A stretch of 64,000 nt of DNA from CAZENU01 sp965222125 (GTDB lineage: Bacteria > Chloroflexota > Dehalococcoidia > Lucifugimonadales > CAZENU01): the NCBI GenBank assembly GCA_965222125.1, contig CBDCTC010000006.1:1054001-1118000 (forward strand), written 5' to 3'. Positions 26,858 through 35,782 of the stretch are shown here, in pieces (position 1 is the stretch's first letter; the number at the start of each line of letters is the position of its first letter). The notes below the pieces were generated by a model. It ran no database searches. It was not told the origin of the DNA and was given only the letters and a program-made list of their open reading frames with translations. The position numbers and the translations under genes are program-made.

Positions 26858-28313
26858 CTGGACTTTGTACATTCAGGCAGCATAGCACAACGATTCTATG
26901 AAGCGGTCAACCATAGGGCGAGGGAGTTTTCGGATGTTGGGTTGAGCAGGCGATATGCCGAAAACGTCTGAGTTGGACCACAGGTGATGGCGGACCAGAG
27001 CAATAGCATCGGAGAAGGTGGGCAGGGACTTGGGATACCAGGCTGCTGAGCGGACGGGTACGGCTTGGCCCCGGCCCAGTGCATGTGCTGCCAGTGTAAC
27101 CCATGAGAATAACCCGAAGAGCGCCGGTGTGGTGCGGGCGATGGCCAGGTCAGACCATTGGCGTTGAGTTTCCACTCCCAGGTGAGTGCGGACTTCCTGG
27201 AAGGTGACCTCCAGCTGCCATCGCAACACGAACCATTCGATGATTCGGGTGGGTTCGGCGTTGAGGTCGGTGCACAACAAAGCCTGTGGCCGGAACGCAC
27301 CCATCGGGTCGCGTATCAAGACCCAACGGATAGGAACCGGAGCCTTGCCCTTGTGATACCAGACCGCCGTATGAGAGGCGATCTCCACTCTGCGCGGGGT
27401 ACCGTCGTACCAGGGGACCATCGCGGCAGTCCACGCGGCTGCCGGTTGATCGAGGAGTTGTTTTAGTGTTGGCAATCGTTCGCCTTTGACGCGCGGACGA
27501 CCAATCTGTCCGGGCAGTCGAGGTGGAGCGGGTTTGTAGAGCGCGGCGTCCAGACGCAACCGGGTGATGAAAGTGACCGGGTGAGTCATGGACTGACAGA
27601 AGTGCAGCAGGTCTAGGACAGCGTAGCTGCTGTCAGCTACGATGACTAGGGTGCGGTGAGGTAGCCAACGACGGAGTTGGACGATCATCTGACGCGCCCA
27701 ATCGGTGAGCTTTTTGTGAGTCCGACCCATTTCCTGGTAATATCGCTCCGAGGGTGCCAGGGCAGTCAGCACAGGCAATGCCCATGTCCGATGTGCCCAG
27801 GGTATGGGCGTCAGCCACATCAAGCTCACCCAACGCAGGCCGGATGCCTTGACGAAATGACTCCCGCTGGAGCGCACTGCGTCGCGATATATCCCCTTGG
27901 CCTTGATCTGCTTGCCACGTCGCCGCTCCAGGGTCTCGTCGATCCCAAACACCAGTGGCCCATCGCCCTGATCGAGGTGTTGTACCAAGAGCAACAGCAG
28001 GCAGTGTGCCAACCGGAGGGGTGACCACCCGGCACGGTTGAGAACGTGGTGGTAACGGGCAAAGCTCGTGTCGTCGCTGAGCCCCATGACGCGGAGCGCC
28101 GAGGTGACCGTCCGCTTGCGCGTCGCCAAGATTGCCCCAATTAGGAGCACCTGGGCCTTCGACCATGTCTTGGCCTGAAACATCACCTTGAATGGCTTGA
28201 GCAAGGGTATAATGGCATCGGGCAGGGTGAGCATAACGAGACCTTTCGTAGTGGGTTGGTCTTGTTAGCTTACCCTGTTCCCGTCACTTGTCTATACTTT
28301 GTACAAAGTCCAG
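26858..28313 (-). mobile_element. IS701-family element
   Basis: Perfect 14-bp inverted repeats CTGGACTTTGTACA stand at both ends. CTTAG flanks on both sides (26853-26857 and 28314-28318) contain TTAG, matching the YTAR target of IS701. The transposase is intact. It sits immediately upstream of the start of enolase paralogue 2 and abuts an IS5-type element. Confidence 0.88.
26873..28234 (-). CDS. IS701-family (IS4-like) DDE transposase
   Basis: 453 aa. Landmarks are LLIGAILATRKRTVTSALRVMGL near the N-terminus, VFGIDETLERRRGKQIKAKGIYRDAVRSS around the first catalytic Asp, VIVADSSYAVLDLL around the second, and IIEWFVLRWQLEVTFQEVRTHLG with the catalytic Glu of the Y-(2)-R-(3)-E-(6)-K region. It is full length and uninterrupted. 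It mobilises the surrounding element. Confidence 0.88.
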   Translation of the reverse strand: MLTLPDAIIPLLKPFKVMFQAKTWSKAQVLLIGAILATRKRTVTSALRVMGLSDDTSFARYHHVLNRAGWSPLRLAHCLLLLLVQHLDQGDGPLVFGIDETLERRRGKQIKAKGIYRDAVRSSGSHFVKASGLRWVSLMWLTPIPWAHRTWALPVLTALAPSERYYQEMGRTHKKLTDWARQMIVQLRRWLPHRTLVIVADSSYAVLDLLHFCQSMTHPVTFITRLRLDAALYKPAPPRLPGQIGRPRVKGERLPTLKQLLDQPAAAWTAAMVPWYDGTPRRVEIASHTAVWYHKGKAPVPIRWVLIRDPMGAFRPQALLCTDLNAEPTRIIEWFVLRWQLEVTFQEVRTHLGVETQRQWSDLAIARTTPALFGLFSWVTLAAHALGRGQAVPVRSAAWYPKSLPTFSDAIALVRHHLWSNSDVFGISPAQPNIRKLPRPMVDRFIESLCYAA

Positions 28314-28318
28314 CTTAG

Positions 28319-29247
28319 AAACTATCTCAAAATGGCAAGTCGCCATTGGTGACGGAACCACAGGAGTGCGCACGCAAGCTGCAGCAATCCGATGTAGTTC
28401 GACGCCCTTTTGTCGTAGCGTACCAGAACAGCACGGCACTTGGAGAGCCATGCTAGAGTCCGTTCCACAACCCACCGGCGCGCAGGATACCGCTTGCGCC
28501 CAGAACCGTCCAACTTCTCCTCGCCGATGCGTCGGATGTGTGGCCGATAGCCGTGTCTGGCGACGGCTCGACGACCCGAAGGATTGTCATACCCCTTGTC
28601 CAAGCACAGGTGCTGTGGGTCATCCTCGGTGAGTTGCGGTCGTTCGACCACAATCGCCTCCAGGGTCTCATCCAACAACGTGGCGCCGTGGGCGTTGGCT
28701 CCGGCAACCACAATGCGCAATGGGCCGCCCTGTCCTTCCACAAGCAGGCTCCGCTTGCTGCCAGCCTTGCCGCGATCCGTTGGGTTGGGTCCAATCAGGT
28801 CCCCCCAAAACGTGCCTTGCCCATGGCCCCGTCTGCCGCCTGCCATTCCCAGTCCACGCCGCCCAACTCTTCGCACTGTTCCACCAAGGCTCTCCATATT
28901 CGGCGCAAGACACCCAGTTCCACCCACCGTTGAAAGGTGCGATGGTTTGTGCTGTCGTCCCCCAGTTCTTTCGGCAATCGGTTCCATTGGCACCCGCTGC
29001 GCAAACGGAAAATGATGCCGTTGAGCATCTGTCTGGGGTCAGCCCGCTTGCGGCCTCTGTCTTTGGGAGGGTCTGCCTCCAAGATGATAGGCCCAATGAG
29101 TTCCCAAAGCTCGTCCGATGCTTCCCATATGGTTCCCAAGCCCTCTTGGTTGTTCCACGAAGTTCCTCCAAATGTGTTTGGAGAAACCATACGAATCACC
29201 TCATAAACCGCTCAAGGCATTTGTGCGTTATGATTTTGAGATAGTTT
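28319..29247 (-). mobile_element. IS5-family element
   Basis: Perfect 15-bp inverted repeats AAACTATCTCAAAAT lie at both ends. CTTAG flanks on each side (28314-28318 and 29248-29252). The left CTTAG is also the right flank of the IS701 element, so both elements used the same short target. The transposase is encoded in two overlapping frames. Confidence 0.88.
28322..29190 (-). CDS. IS5-family transposase made by -1 frameshifting (orfA/orfB)
   Basis: OrfA starts at ATG 29190 (GAGGTG 6 nt upstream) and ends at 28795; orfB continues to 28322. At the join the minus strand reads CGT TTT GGG GGG ACC TGA; slipping back one base on the G run gives GGG GAC CTG ATT, which continues as DLIGPNPTDRGKAGSKRSLL. 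The joined product is about 289 aa with an N-terminal DUF4096-like domain (MLNGIIFRLRSGCQWNRLP), LDKGYDNP and the catalytic Glu in RRWVVERTLAWL. Programmed frameshifting of this kind is known in the IS5 family. A simple disabling indel is the alternative. Confidence 0.8.
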
Positions 29248-29269
29248 CTTAGCGGGATTCATCCGTACT

Positions 29270-29590
29270 CTAACCAGCACGGGGTGTTGGAGGGATCACG
29301 ATGATGGGTCGACCTCTTCGAGCTGATCGGAAACCGGAGGATACACCGGCAAGGTCCTCTCTTTCGAGTATATCAATGTGCATAGTGCAGGTGTTGATCT
29401 CTCCGAGCTCGGCTCGCGCCACCTCGACATGCTCGGGCGTATCGTCACCGACCGCTGCCAGCTTTGCCCCCTCCAAGCCCTGCCAGTACCGGGCGAGCCA
29501 GCGCCCGCGTCCTCGGCAGCCCACGACCCCAACCCGGCAGGCGCCGGTCGCTGTTCCGATGTCCTTCGCAACGGAAGCTCAACGTTTACT
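29270..29590 (-). pseudogene. Possible Gfo/Idh/MocA oxidoreductase N-terminal fragment
   Basis: The frame reads VGVVGCRGRGRWLARYWQGL followed by KLAAVGDDTPEHVEVARAELG, resembling the dinucleotide-binding opening beta-alpha-beta unit of Gfo/Idh proteins, although the Gly pattern is GCRGRG. There is no ATG in the right place, and after about 60 residues the frame loses similarity and stops. It lies just beyond the IS5 element and may be a casualty of that insertion. Confidence 0.35.
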
Positions 29591-29630
29591 CGCCGGCTGT
29601 CATGGTGCGCCTATGGAGAAAAGTGTTCGG

Positions 29631-30770
29631 CTACCTCAGGGTCGGGAGCGGTGCGTCCGGGAGCCCGTAGAAAGTCAGCATCCGACCCCAACGCGTCCCA
29701 AAGCCCTCCAGTCCAAGTCCGTTTACCGAGGAATCAAGCGTCTCAGATTCCATCCGCGCCGCGAGTTCGAGCACAGCGTCATTGGCTGGCGTAGGCATGT
29801 CCGCTTGCCGGCCCTTGCGGGTCACGTATCCATTGAAATCATCGACCTCAGACCTACGCCCCCTTCTGAGCTCCAAGGCTTTGGGGAGGTACTGGCTCTC
29901 CGGGGTCCTGCGACCGCCCATTACCACGTAAGGCGATATGGGCGACCGTCCGGCAGCACTCATAGCCATCTCGGGCATTTCCTTCGATAGCACGCTCCGC
30001 ATCGTGGCGTCTTCACCCGCTCGAAGGAACTTGGGGGCTGGAATGCCGGCTATGGTCTCTATGTAGACGCCCAAAGCGGTGGCCACCCGGACCACTTCGG
30101 AGATGACGAGAATTGACAGGATTTCAGTGCCCGTGTGTGAAGAGGTTCTGTCCAACCCGGCTCCGAGGGAGTGGGCATTGACCCAGCTTATACAACTCGC
30201 CGCGAGTTTGGCCCAGCGTTCACCCCAAAGGTTGGTGGTCATCCTCGTGGGACTGACGGAGTCTAGTAGCTTGGATATCACCTTGAGCCTGGGCGTTACT
30301 CGACCGCTGGGTTCCCCAACAATCAGGTGGCTTTCGGAGTCCCCTGTGCGCAAGACGTGACCCGGCTCGTACATTCCGCCTCCTAGCATAACGACGCAGC
30401 CGATGATCCGAGCCCATCCAACGATCCTGGCCAGGACGGCATCGTTCATTCCATTCTGCGCTGAAATGGTGAATCCATCGGGCGCGAGATGCGGCTCGAT
30501 GAACCGCCCTAGCCACTCGGTATCATATGCCTTGGCGCAGAGGATGACCGCGTCGAACTGCTCCCTCGTGTGGAACACCTCCCCCAAGTGCCGCGCCCGT
30601 GGGCGCACACTGTATTCCTCATGAGCGGAGCTTACCTTAAGCCCGCGCTCTTTGATGCGCTCGATATTGGCGGGCCACGTGTCGATCAGGGTGATGTCCT
30701 GCCCAGCGCGCGCCAAGGCCGCGCCAATCATGCCTCCGATGGCACCAACACCAAGCACTGCTATTCTCAC
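29631..30770 (-). CDS. Ketopantoate reductase-like (ApbA/PanE family) protein
   Basis: 379 aa beginning with GTG at 30770. The N-terminus MRIAVLGVGAIGGMIGAALARAG is an NAD(P)-binding Rossmann start with GxGxxG; AVILCAKAYDT and ISAQNGMND are family motifs, and the C-terminal all-helical domain contains GERWAKLAASCISWVN with a Lys/Asn pair and SKEMPEMAM. The family reduces 2-dehydropantoate or related 2-keto acids with NADPH. It is longer than true PanE (about 300 aa), so the substrate may differ. Confidence 0.8.
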   Translation of the reverse strand: MRIAVLGVGAIGGMIGAALARAGQDITLIDTWPANIERIKERGLKVSSAHEEYSVRPRARHLGEVFHTREQFDAVILCAKAYDTEWLGRFIEPHLAPDGFTISAQNGMNDAVLARIVGWARIIGCVVMLGGGMYEPGHVLRTGDSESHLIVGEPSGRVTPRLKVISKLLDSVSPTRMTTNLWGERWAKLAASCISWVNAHSLGAGLDRTSSHTGTEILSILVISEVVRVATALGVYIETIAGIPAPKFLRAGEDATMRSVLSKEMPEMAMSAAGRSPISPYVVMGGRRTPESQYLPKALELRRGRRSEVDDFNGYVTRKGRQADMPTPANDAVLELAARMESETLDSSVNGLGLEGFGTRWGRMLTFYGLPDAPLPTLR

Positions 30771-30834
30771 GGGCGTGGGCCTCTTCTGCTACCTGCCTGC
30801 GACCGGCCAGCATCAATGATAGAGTCCATAGCTC

Positions 30835-31179
30835 CCCCATGTACACCGTTGTCCCGTTAGTGATGGGCGCGTCCGGGCGATTGAGCGGACCATCGAGACG
30901 GCTGAGGGAGAGGTCGACGGCCTGGAACTGTGGGCGGAGTCCAGGTCGGAGCCTGAACCGGACCCCCGAGCGGTCGCCAGAGGGTTCTGGGAGGGAGGGA
31001 AGGTCCTCGTGCCGCCGGAGTATTCCTGGCGTGATGAGGAGGGCAAGATAGGCACACTGCTGAGGTTCTCCATAGCCTCCGTCGAGGTGGACGGCAGAAG
31101 GTTCTCCATAGGACCAAGTGACCTGGAGCCGCTCGACAGCCCGGGTGACTCGCCGACGGGACCGGGGAACGGCTCCTGA
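30835..31179 (+). other. Unidentified reading frame without a start codon
   Basis: An open frame of roughly 115 codons ends with TGA at 31177-31179. It reads VRAIERTIETAEGEVDGLEL, then ARGFWEGGKVLVPPEYSW, LLRFSIASVEVDGRRFSIG and SDLEPLD. Its composition is protein-like, but there is no ATG/GTG/TTG in a sensible place after the upstream stop, so it may be the tail of a truncated gene. I recognise no family. Confidence 0.35.
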
Positions 31180-31520
31180 CGCAGGTCGACCGCCTTCGTC
31201 ACTCCTCCTTTACCGCCTGACAACGCCCTGGGGCCGGCGGTCCCACAGCAGCTAGTCGAAGACTCAGACGACTATGCGGGAACAATGTGGGAGCTGCAAA
31301 TCTTGCACAGGCAACCTTGGCTCGTGAAATGCCTAAGCCCGAATCCACCGATGGAGGGGTGAGGACAGCGGAAGGGGGGGGTGAGGGAGCTGCGGGCGAG
31401 ATGGCCTGGGCTCCATTGGGGTAGATGGGAGGGCGGCGGACGGTCTTCAGTTGCCGCACAGGGTCCCTATGGCCGTCTGCGGGGACTGCGATGCGCGGGA
31501 TGGTGAGAGGATACACAGCA

Positions 31521-33200
31521 GAGCCTGTCTCACAAGTCTGGGTTGGCATTGAGTATGGGTCAGGTGTACGTTTGAAGCGACATCAAGGTGGGAGATATTG
31601 AGATGCCGCTTCGACCGATGGGCCGAGAGCAGATGTGGATGTTGCCGCCGACGCTTGACGAGTTGTTGCCGCTGGACCATCCGGCGCGGTTCGTGGCCGA
31701 GTTCGTTGACGCTTTGGACCGGGAGGACTGGGGGGAGCTTGGGGTGAAGATAGACGGGGAGGTGCTGGGAGCGCCAGCCTACCATCCACGTGCGCTGTTG
31801 AGCGTGTGGCTGTACGGCTTCATGACCGGGGTGCGCTCGTGCCGGAAGCTGGAGGCGGCCTGCCGGGACCAGATACCGTACCTGTGGCTGACCGGGTGGC
31901 AGCATCCTGACCACAACACCCTGTGGAGGTTCTACAGAGGGCATCGGCAGGCCATGAGGAAGCTGTTCGAGCGTACGGTGCGTACGGCGGTGGCCATGAA
32001 GTTGGTGGATCTGGCGGTTCAGGCGGTGGATGGTACGAAGGTGGTCGCCAACGCGTCAGTGAACAGGAGCTACGATGCCGAGGGGCTGAGAGGGCTATTG
32101 GATCGGTTGGAGCGGGCGATAACCGACCTTGAGGCTCAGAACGAAGCGGGAGAAGACACTGCTGTTGCCCATCTGCCTGAGGAATTGGCTGACAAGGAGG
32201 TCTTGAGAGAGCAGGTGAGGCAGGCGATGGACGATCTTGCGAGTCAGAAGCGCCACAAGCGCATCAACCTGACCGACCCAGACGCCAGGCTGATGAAGGG
32301 TAGGCAAGGCATCGTGGCTGGCTACAACGCTCAGGCTATGGTCTCACCCACAGAGACGGATGGGGGAGCGACCGGCATGTTGGTCACCGCCGTGGACGTG
32401 GTGGATGCGGCCAATGACAATGCCCTGCTGGTTCCGATGGTCGAGCAGGCCGAAGAGACGACCGGGACAAGAGCACAGATGACGTTGGCCGACGCCGGAT
32501 ATTTCGCCGCAAGTCACCTGGCAGAGTGCACCCGTCGAGGTCAGCAGGTGGTGGTGTCCGAGTCACGGCAACGGTTCCTCAAAGACCCATATCACAAGGA
32601 CCAATTCACCTACAACGAGCCGAGCGACAGCTTTACGTGTCCGCAGGGACAGACGCTCAAGTTCGTTCGTATACAGCACGCGAACGGAGTCCCGTTGCGA
32701 CTGTACCGGGCTTCCGGCGCTGTCTGTCAGGCATGCCCAGCCTTCAGAGCCTGTACCAGGGCCAAGGAGATTGGGCGGAGCTTAGCGATAGGGCCGCACG
32801 ACGCAGTGCTGCGCCGTCATCGTGCCTGGATGTCCACCTCAACAGCTAGAGAGGCGTACAAGCTGAGAAAGCAGCTGGTCGAGCCTGTCTTCGGGATCAT
32901 CAAGGAGCAACAGAGGGCACGGAGGTTTCTGCTGCGCGGTCTCGCCAACGTGGCGGCCGAGTGGACTATGTTGGCCACCGCCTTCAACCTGCGTACTCTC
33001 TGTCGGGTGTGGCGCTCCAGCCCCTTGATCGGTCTATTTAATGGCCCGGAGCCTCGTCCCGTCTTCTGACCTGCAGTGATGACAGCAGCTGACCCATCGC
33101 TCCGTCGCCTGTCCTAACCGCTCAGGCCAGGGCCTTTCAGCGAACCCTCCGACCTCTATCCGCTCCCCCTATCCGCAATTTCCACTTCTGGGACAGGCTC
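31521..33200 (+). mobile_element. IS1182-family element nested in the type B element
   Basis: Inverted ends GAGCCTGTCTCACAAGT and GAGCCTGTCCCAGAAGT (read inward), flanked by AGCA on both sides (31517-31520 and 33201-33204). It contains one intact transposase. It lies inside the non-coding tail of the type B element and is therefore the younger insertion. Confidence 0.87.
31603..33069 (+). CDS. IS1182-family transposase
   Basis: 488 aa from ATG at 31603, with GGTGGGAG upstream; a GTG at 31588 is an alternative. Features: N-terminal DUF772 domain (LLPLDHPARFVAEFVDAL, YHPRALLSVWLYGFMTGVRSCRKLE), VQAVDGTKVVANAS with the first Asp, MTLADAGYFAASHL with the second, a Cys-rich segment (CQACPAFRACTRA) and VEPVFGIIKEQQRARRF with the catalytic Glu. 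Full length and uninterrupted. Confidence 0.9.
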   Translation: MPLRPMGREQMWMLPPTLDELLPLDHPARFVAEFVDALDREDWGELGVKIDGEVLGAPAYHPRALLSVWLYGFMTGVRSCRKLEAACRDQIPYLWLTGWQHPDHNTLWRFYRGHRQAMRKLFERTVRTAVAMKLVDLAVQAVDGTKVVANASVNRSYDAEGLRGLLDRLERAITDLEAQNEAGEDTAVAHLPEELADKEVLREQVRQAMDDLASQKRHKRINLTDPDARLMKGRQGIVAGYNAQAMVSPTETDGGATGMLVTAVDVVDAANDNALLVPMVEQAEETTGTRAQMTLADAGYFAASHLAECTRRGQQVVVSESRQRFLKDPYHKDQFTYNEPSDSFTCPQGQTLKFVRIQHANGVPLRLYRASGAVCQACPAFRACTRAKEIGRSLAIGPHDAVLRRHRAWMSTSTAREAYKLRKQLVEPVFGIIKEQQRARRFLLRGLANVAAEWTMLATAFNLRTLCRVWRSSPLIGLFNGPEPRPVF

Positions 33201-33286
33201 AGCAGGGAACTCTCGCGGACCAGGGTGGCGCGAGTTTGCGGGGACCTTCGGTTGTGCGGTGGGTAGCTCGGTCGCCGTCGGTGCCG

Positions 33287-34612
33287 TCAGGCAGGCAATG
33301 GCAGGGCTCGCAATCGAGCCAGGGCGCGAGTGAATTGGGTTTCCCAGGGCCAGCTCTGGGGAAGATGCAGGGTGAGGCGGCGGGCCGAGCGGGTGATTCG
33401 TCCGGCGAGGGAGAAGAACCGCCGCCGGAGGGTCTTGGTGGTCACCACCTGCTCACCCAGACCGGTCCGCGCTGTCCAACGGGCCAGGTTATGCGCCATC
33501 ACCTGTATCGCCAGCCAGGCGGCGTTGGCGGCGAAACGGCCCAACGGCATGTGGTTCAGCCCCACGCCGTACTTCAGGTCTCGAATGGCGTTCTCGACCT
33601 CGGCATGGCGGCGGTGGTCGGCCTCCAGCTCCAGGGTTTCCCCGTCCCGGTCGGTGATGAAGCCGTGATAGCTGTAGGTGGCGAAGAGGGCCAGTTGGGA
33701 ACCGGGAGTGGGCTTCACCCGCCGGACAATGAGCCGCACCGGTGCGGCGTCGGGCTCATCCTGGAAGGGGGTGTAGGTGGTCTCGGCCACATCGGCGGCG
33801 CCGTCCATCCAGTATGGGATGGGCGTCCAGTCCGCCTCGGGTATGGCCTCGATCAGGTTCCGCAGGCTTTTGTGCTGGCGGATGGTGATGGAGAAGCGCA
33901 CGTCCAGCTTGCAGCAGACGGATACCACGCTATGGGTGTAGAAGCCGCTGTCGGCCCGCACCGTGAGTTGCCCGCTGGCCCCTCCGTAGCGCACCCGGCT
34001 CACCGTTTCACGCAGGAAGTGGGCGGCGCCACGAGCGGTGTTGGCCCGGCCCTCGCGCAGCCGGCACATCAGCACGTCGCCGGTTCCGGCGGCGACAGCC
34101 AGCAGCGGGTGATAGCCCCGCTTGCCGGTATAGCCGTGGTGGCGTGCCCCTTCCTTGGCCAGTCCGTAGGTCTCGCAGATGGTTGAGTCCAGGTCGATGG
34201 TCAGGGGCGAGTCGCCGGGTCCGGCGCTGGCCTGCCAAGCGCGTGCCAGCAACTCCCGGCTCACCCGGTCCAGTTGACGGACGTGGCCCCAGCGAAAACT
34301 GCGCAGGAAGGTGCCCAGGGTGGATGGCGCCTTGATCGTGCCGCCCAGGATGCGGGCCGTCCCACCGGCGCGCAGCGCATCGGCGTCGTCGATGCAGTCG
34401 CCGCCCGCCAGCGCGGAAGCGACCAGCGTCAGTATCTTGTCCCCCGTGTTGGCCCGCCCCGGCGCGACGCCCAGGTCGAGGTGATGGTCGACGAGTTCCC
34501 GCAGGCCCAGGTGATGGGCGAGGGTGGCCGGAAGGAGCAGCCCGGCATTGGCCACCGGGCGGTGGTCGTCGAAAGAGACACGGATGCGGTCGGGGTGGTT
34601 GCGTGGTAGCAT
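33287..34612 (-). CDS. IS1380-type transposase (type B, copy 1)
   Basis: 441 aa. DDE motifs: PLTIDLDSTICETYGLAKEGARHHGYTGKRGYHPLL region with the first Asp, LTVRADSGFYTHSV with the second, and EVENAIRDLKYGVGLNHMP with the catalytic Glu. It is only distantly related to the transposase of the tandem array. The C-terminus RRRFFSLAGRITRSARRL is intact here, unlike the second copy at 54986. The gene is complete although its element carries a nested IS1182. Confidence 0.88.
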   Translation of the reverse strand: MLPRNHPDRIRVSFDDHRPVANAGLLLPATLAHHLGLRELVDHHLDLGVAPGRANTGDKILTLVASALAGGDCIDDADALRAGGTARILGGTIKAPSTLGTFLRSFRWGHVRQLDRVSRELLARAWQASAGPGDSPLTIDLDSTICETYGLAKEGARHHGYTGKRGYHPLLAVAAGTGDVLMCRLREGRANTARGAAHFLRETVSRVRYGGASGQLTVRADSGFYTHSVVSVCCKLDVRFSITIRQHKSLRNLIEAIPEADWTPIPYWMDGAADVAETTYTPFQDEPDAAPVRLIVRRVKPTPGSQLALFATYSYHGFITDRDGETLELEADHRRHAEVENAIRDLKYGVGLNHMPLGRFAANAAWLAIQVMAHNLARWTARTGLGEQVVTTKTLRRRFFSLAGRITRSARRLTLHLPQSWPWETQFTRALARLRALPLPA

Positions 34613-34812
34613 CTATTGGGTGCTCCTTGTTCTGGGGTCGGTTTGCTGTTACAAAACCATTATCCCAGATTCATGGGGCACCCTCTCGCTTCTTCAAGGG
34701 CTGTCCCCAAGGCCCTCCTTCGGTGGATTCGGGCTAAAGTCGCCGCGAGCAGCAGACTCGAATCGGCCGACCGAACGATCTATCTCCCGGTCCTCAGCGA
34801 CCTGTATCGATA

Positions 34813-35596
34813 TCAGTGACCGCCACGCTCATTCTCCCGAACGACCACCGCCGCGCTGTCCCCTCGAAGCACCATGGGAGCCGTCTCGTGGTAGCAGTAC
34901 TCCGGGTTGAACAAGGGAGACACCCCAAATATCGACCCGTCAGATATGCTCCCCGGCATGACTTCGAGTGAATACCAGACCATTGGACATGAGACAAGAC
35001 ATTTCCAAGGTAGGGTGCTCTTGTTCTTGTGAATGCAATCGAAGTTCTTGCCGCCCCATTCGCCTATAGCTGTACCTATGTTGGACAAAGGAGTCACGGT
35101 GCAGCCGAGTTCTTTAAGGTCGACAGGTTCAGTACAGCAGTGCCAGTGCTCGAATTCATCGGCTCCGTCAGTATGATTGTAGAGACAATAGAGAGGAGCG
35201 GCACGGTTGAGTCGCGCGTATTCTTCTAGAAGTTCTATCTGTGGGCCATTGGAGTTGCCTTGCGTGAGAGAAGAGTATCTGTCAGTTCTCAGATCGAGCT
35301 TCTTGGCCTGGATTGCGAATCGAACCATCCCTTCTCTCCGAGCCCAACCACAGTTCGAAGTCGGTTCCCCACATGGCTTCGTCCGGCTTGGAAGTCTGTT
35401 CGAAGTGGGCCAGTGTAGATCCCTGCACATAGAGGTCCATCATCAGCAAGTCTGTGATCGTCTCCTCCCCGAACCTCACCGGACCCAAGACGCCTCGACT
35501 CTTGTAAGAATCTCGAACGTAGCCCAATCGCTCCCAGATATCCTTCGACTGGTTAGCAAATAGCCCGCCAAGTTCGCAAAAGGAGTGAACCGACAT
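34813..35596 (-). pseudogene. Hypothetical protein (DUF6615-like), frameshifted
   Basis: Two frames form one protein of about 260 aa. The first (ATG 35596) reads through FGEETITDLLMMDLYVQGS and GTDFELWLGSERR; the second picks up at about 35330 with EGMVRFAIQAKKLDLRTDRYSSL, then LLEEYARLNRAAPLYCLYNH. The pattern E..ITD, W/F-E-WLGS, QAKKL, PLYCLYN resembles the DUF6615 family of unknown function. One frameshift in the GGAGAGAAGGGATGG stretch separates them. It may be a true pseudogene or a sequence error. Confidence 0.55.
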
Positions 35597-35782
35597 TTCC
35601 ACTTATCCTTTCTCAGACACTACTGTCCGTCTCCCTCATCTTCGGCATCCGATAGGCGGTGCGGAACAGCAACTGTTCGCGGGTCAGCACCAGACCGGTG
35701 TACACGATCCCCCGTCGGTCCGGTTCTCCCGCGCCGTCTGTCCACTTGCGAGAGGGGCCGAACCGGTCATTCCCCGGGGCGG

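Larger units (their letters stand above)
31337..34733 (-). mobile_element. IS1380-type element (type B), interrupted by an IS1182 element
   Basis: The outer ends are CCCGAATCCACCGA-type inverted repeats (left near 31337, right ending GGTGGATTCGGG at 34733), flanked by CTAA (31333-31336 and 34734-34737). The left 180 bp and the rest align with the undisturbed copy at 54865-56588 once the inserted 1680 bp (31521-33200) plus one AGCA duplicate are removed. It carries one transposase gene. Confidence 0.85.
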
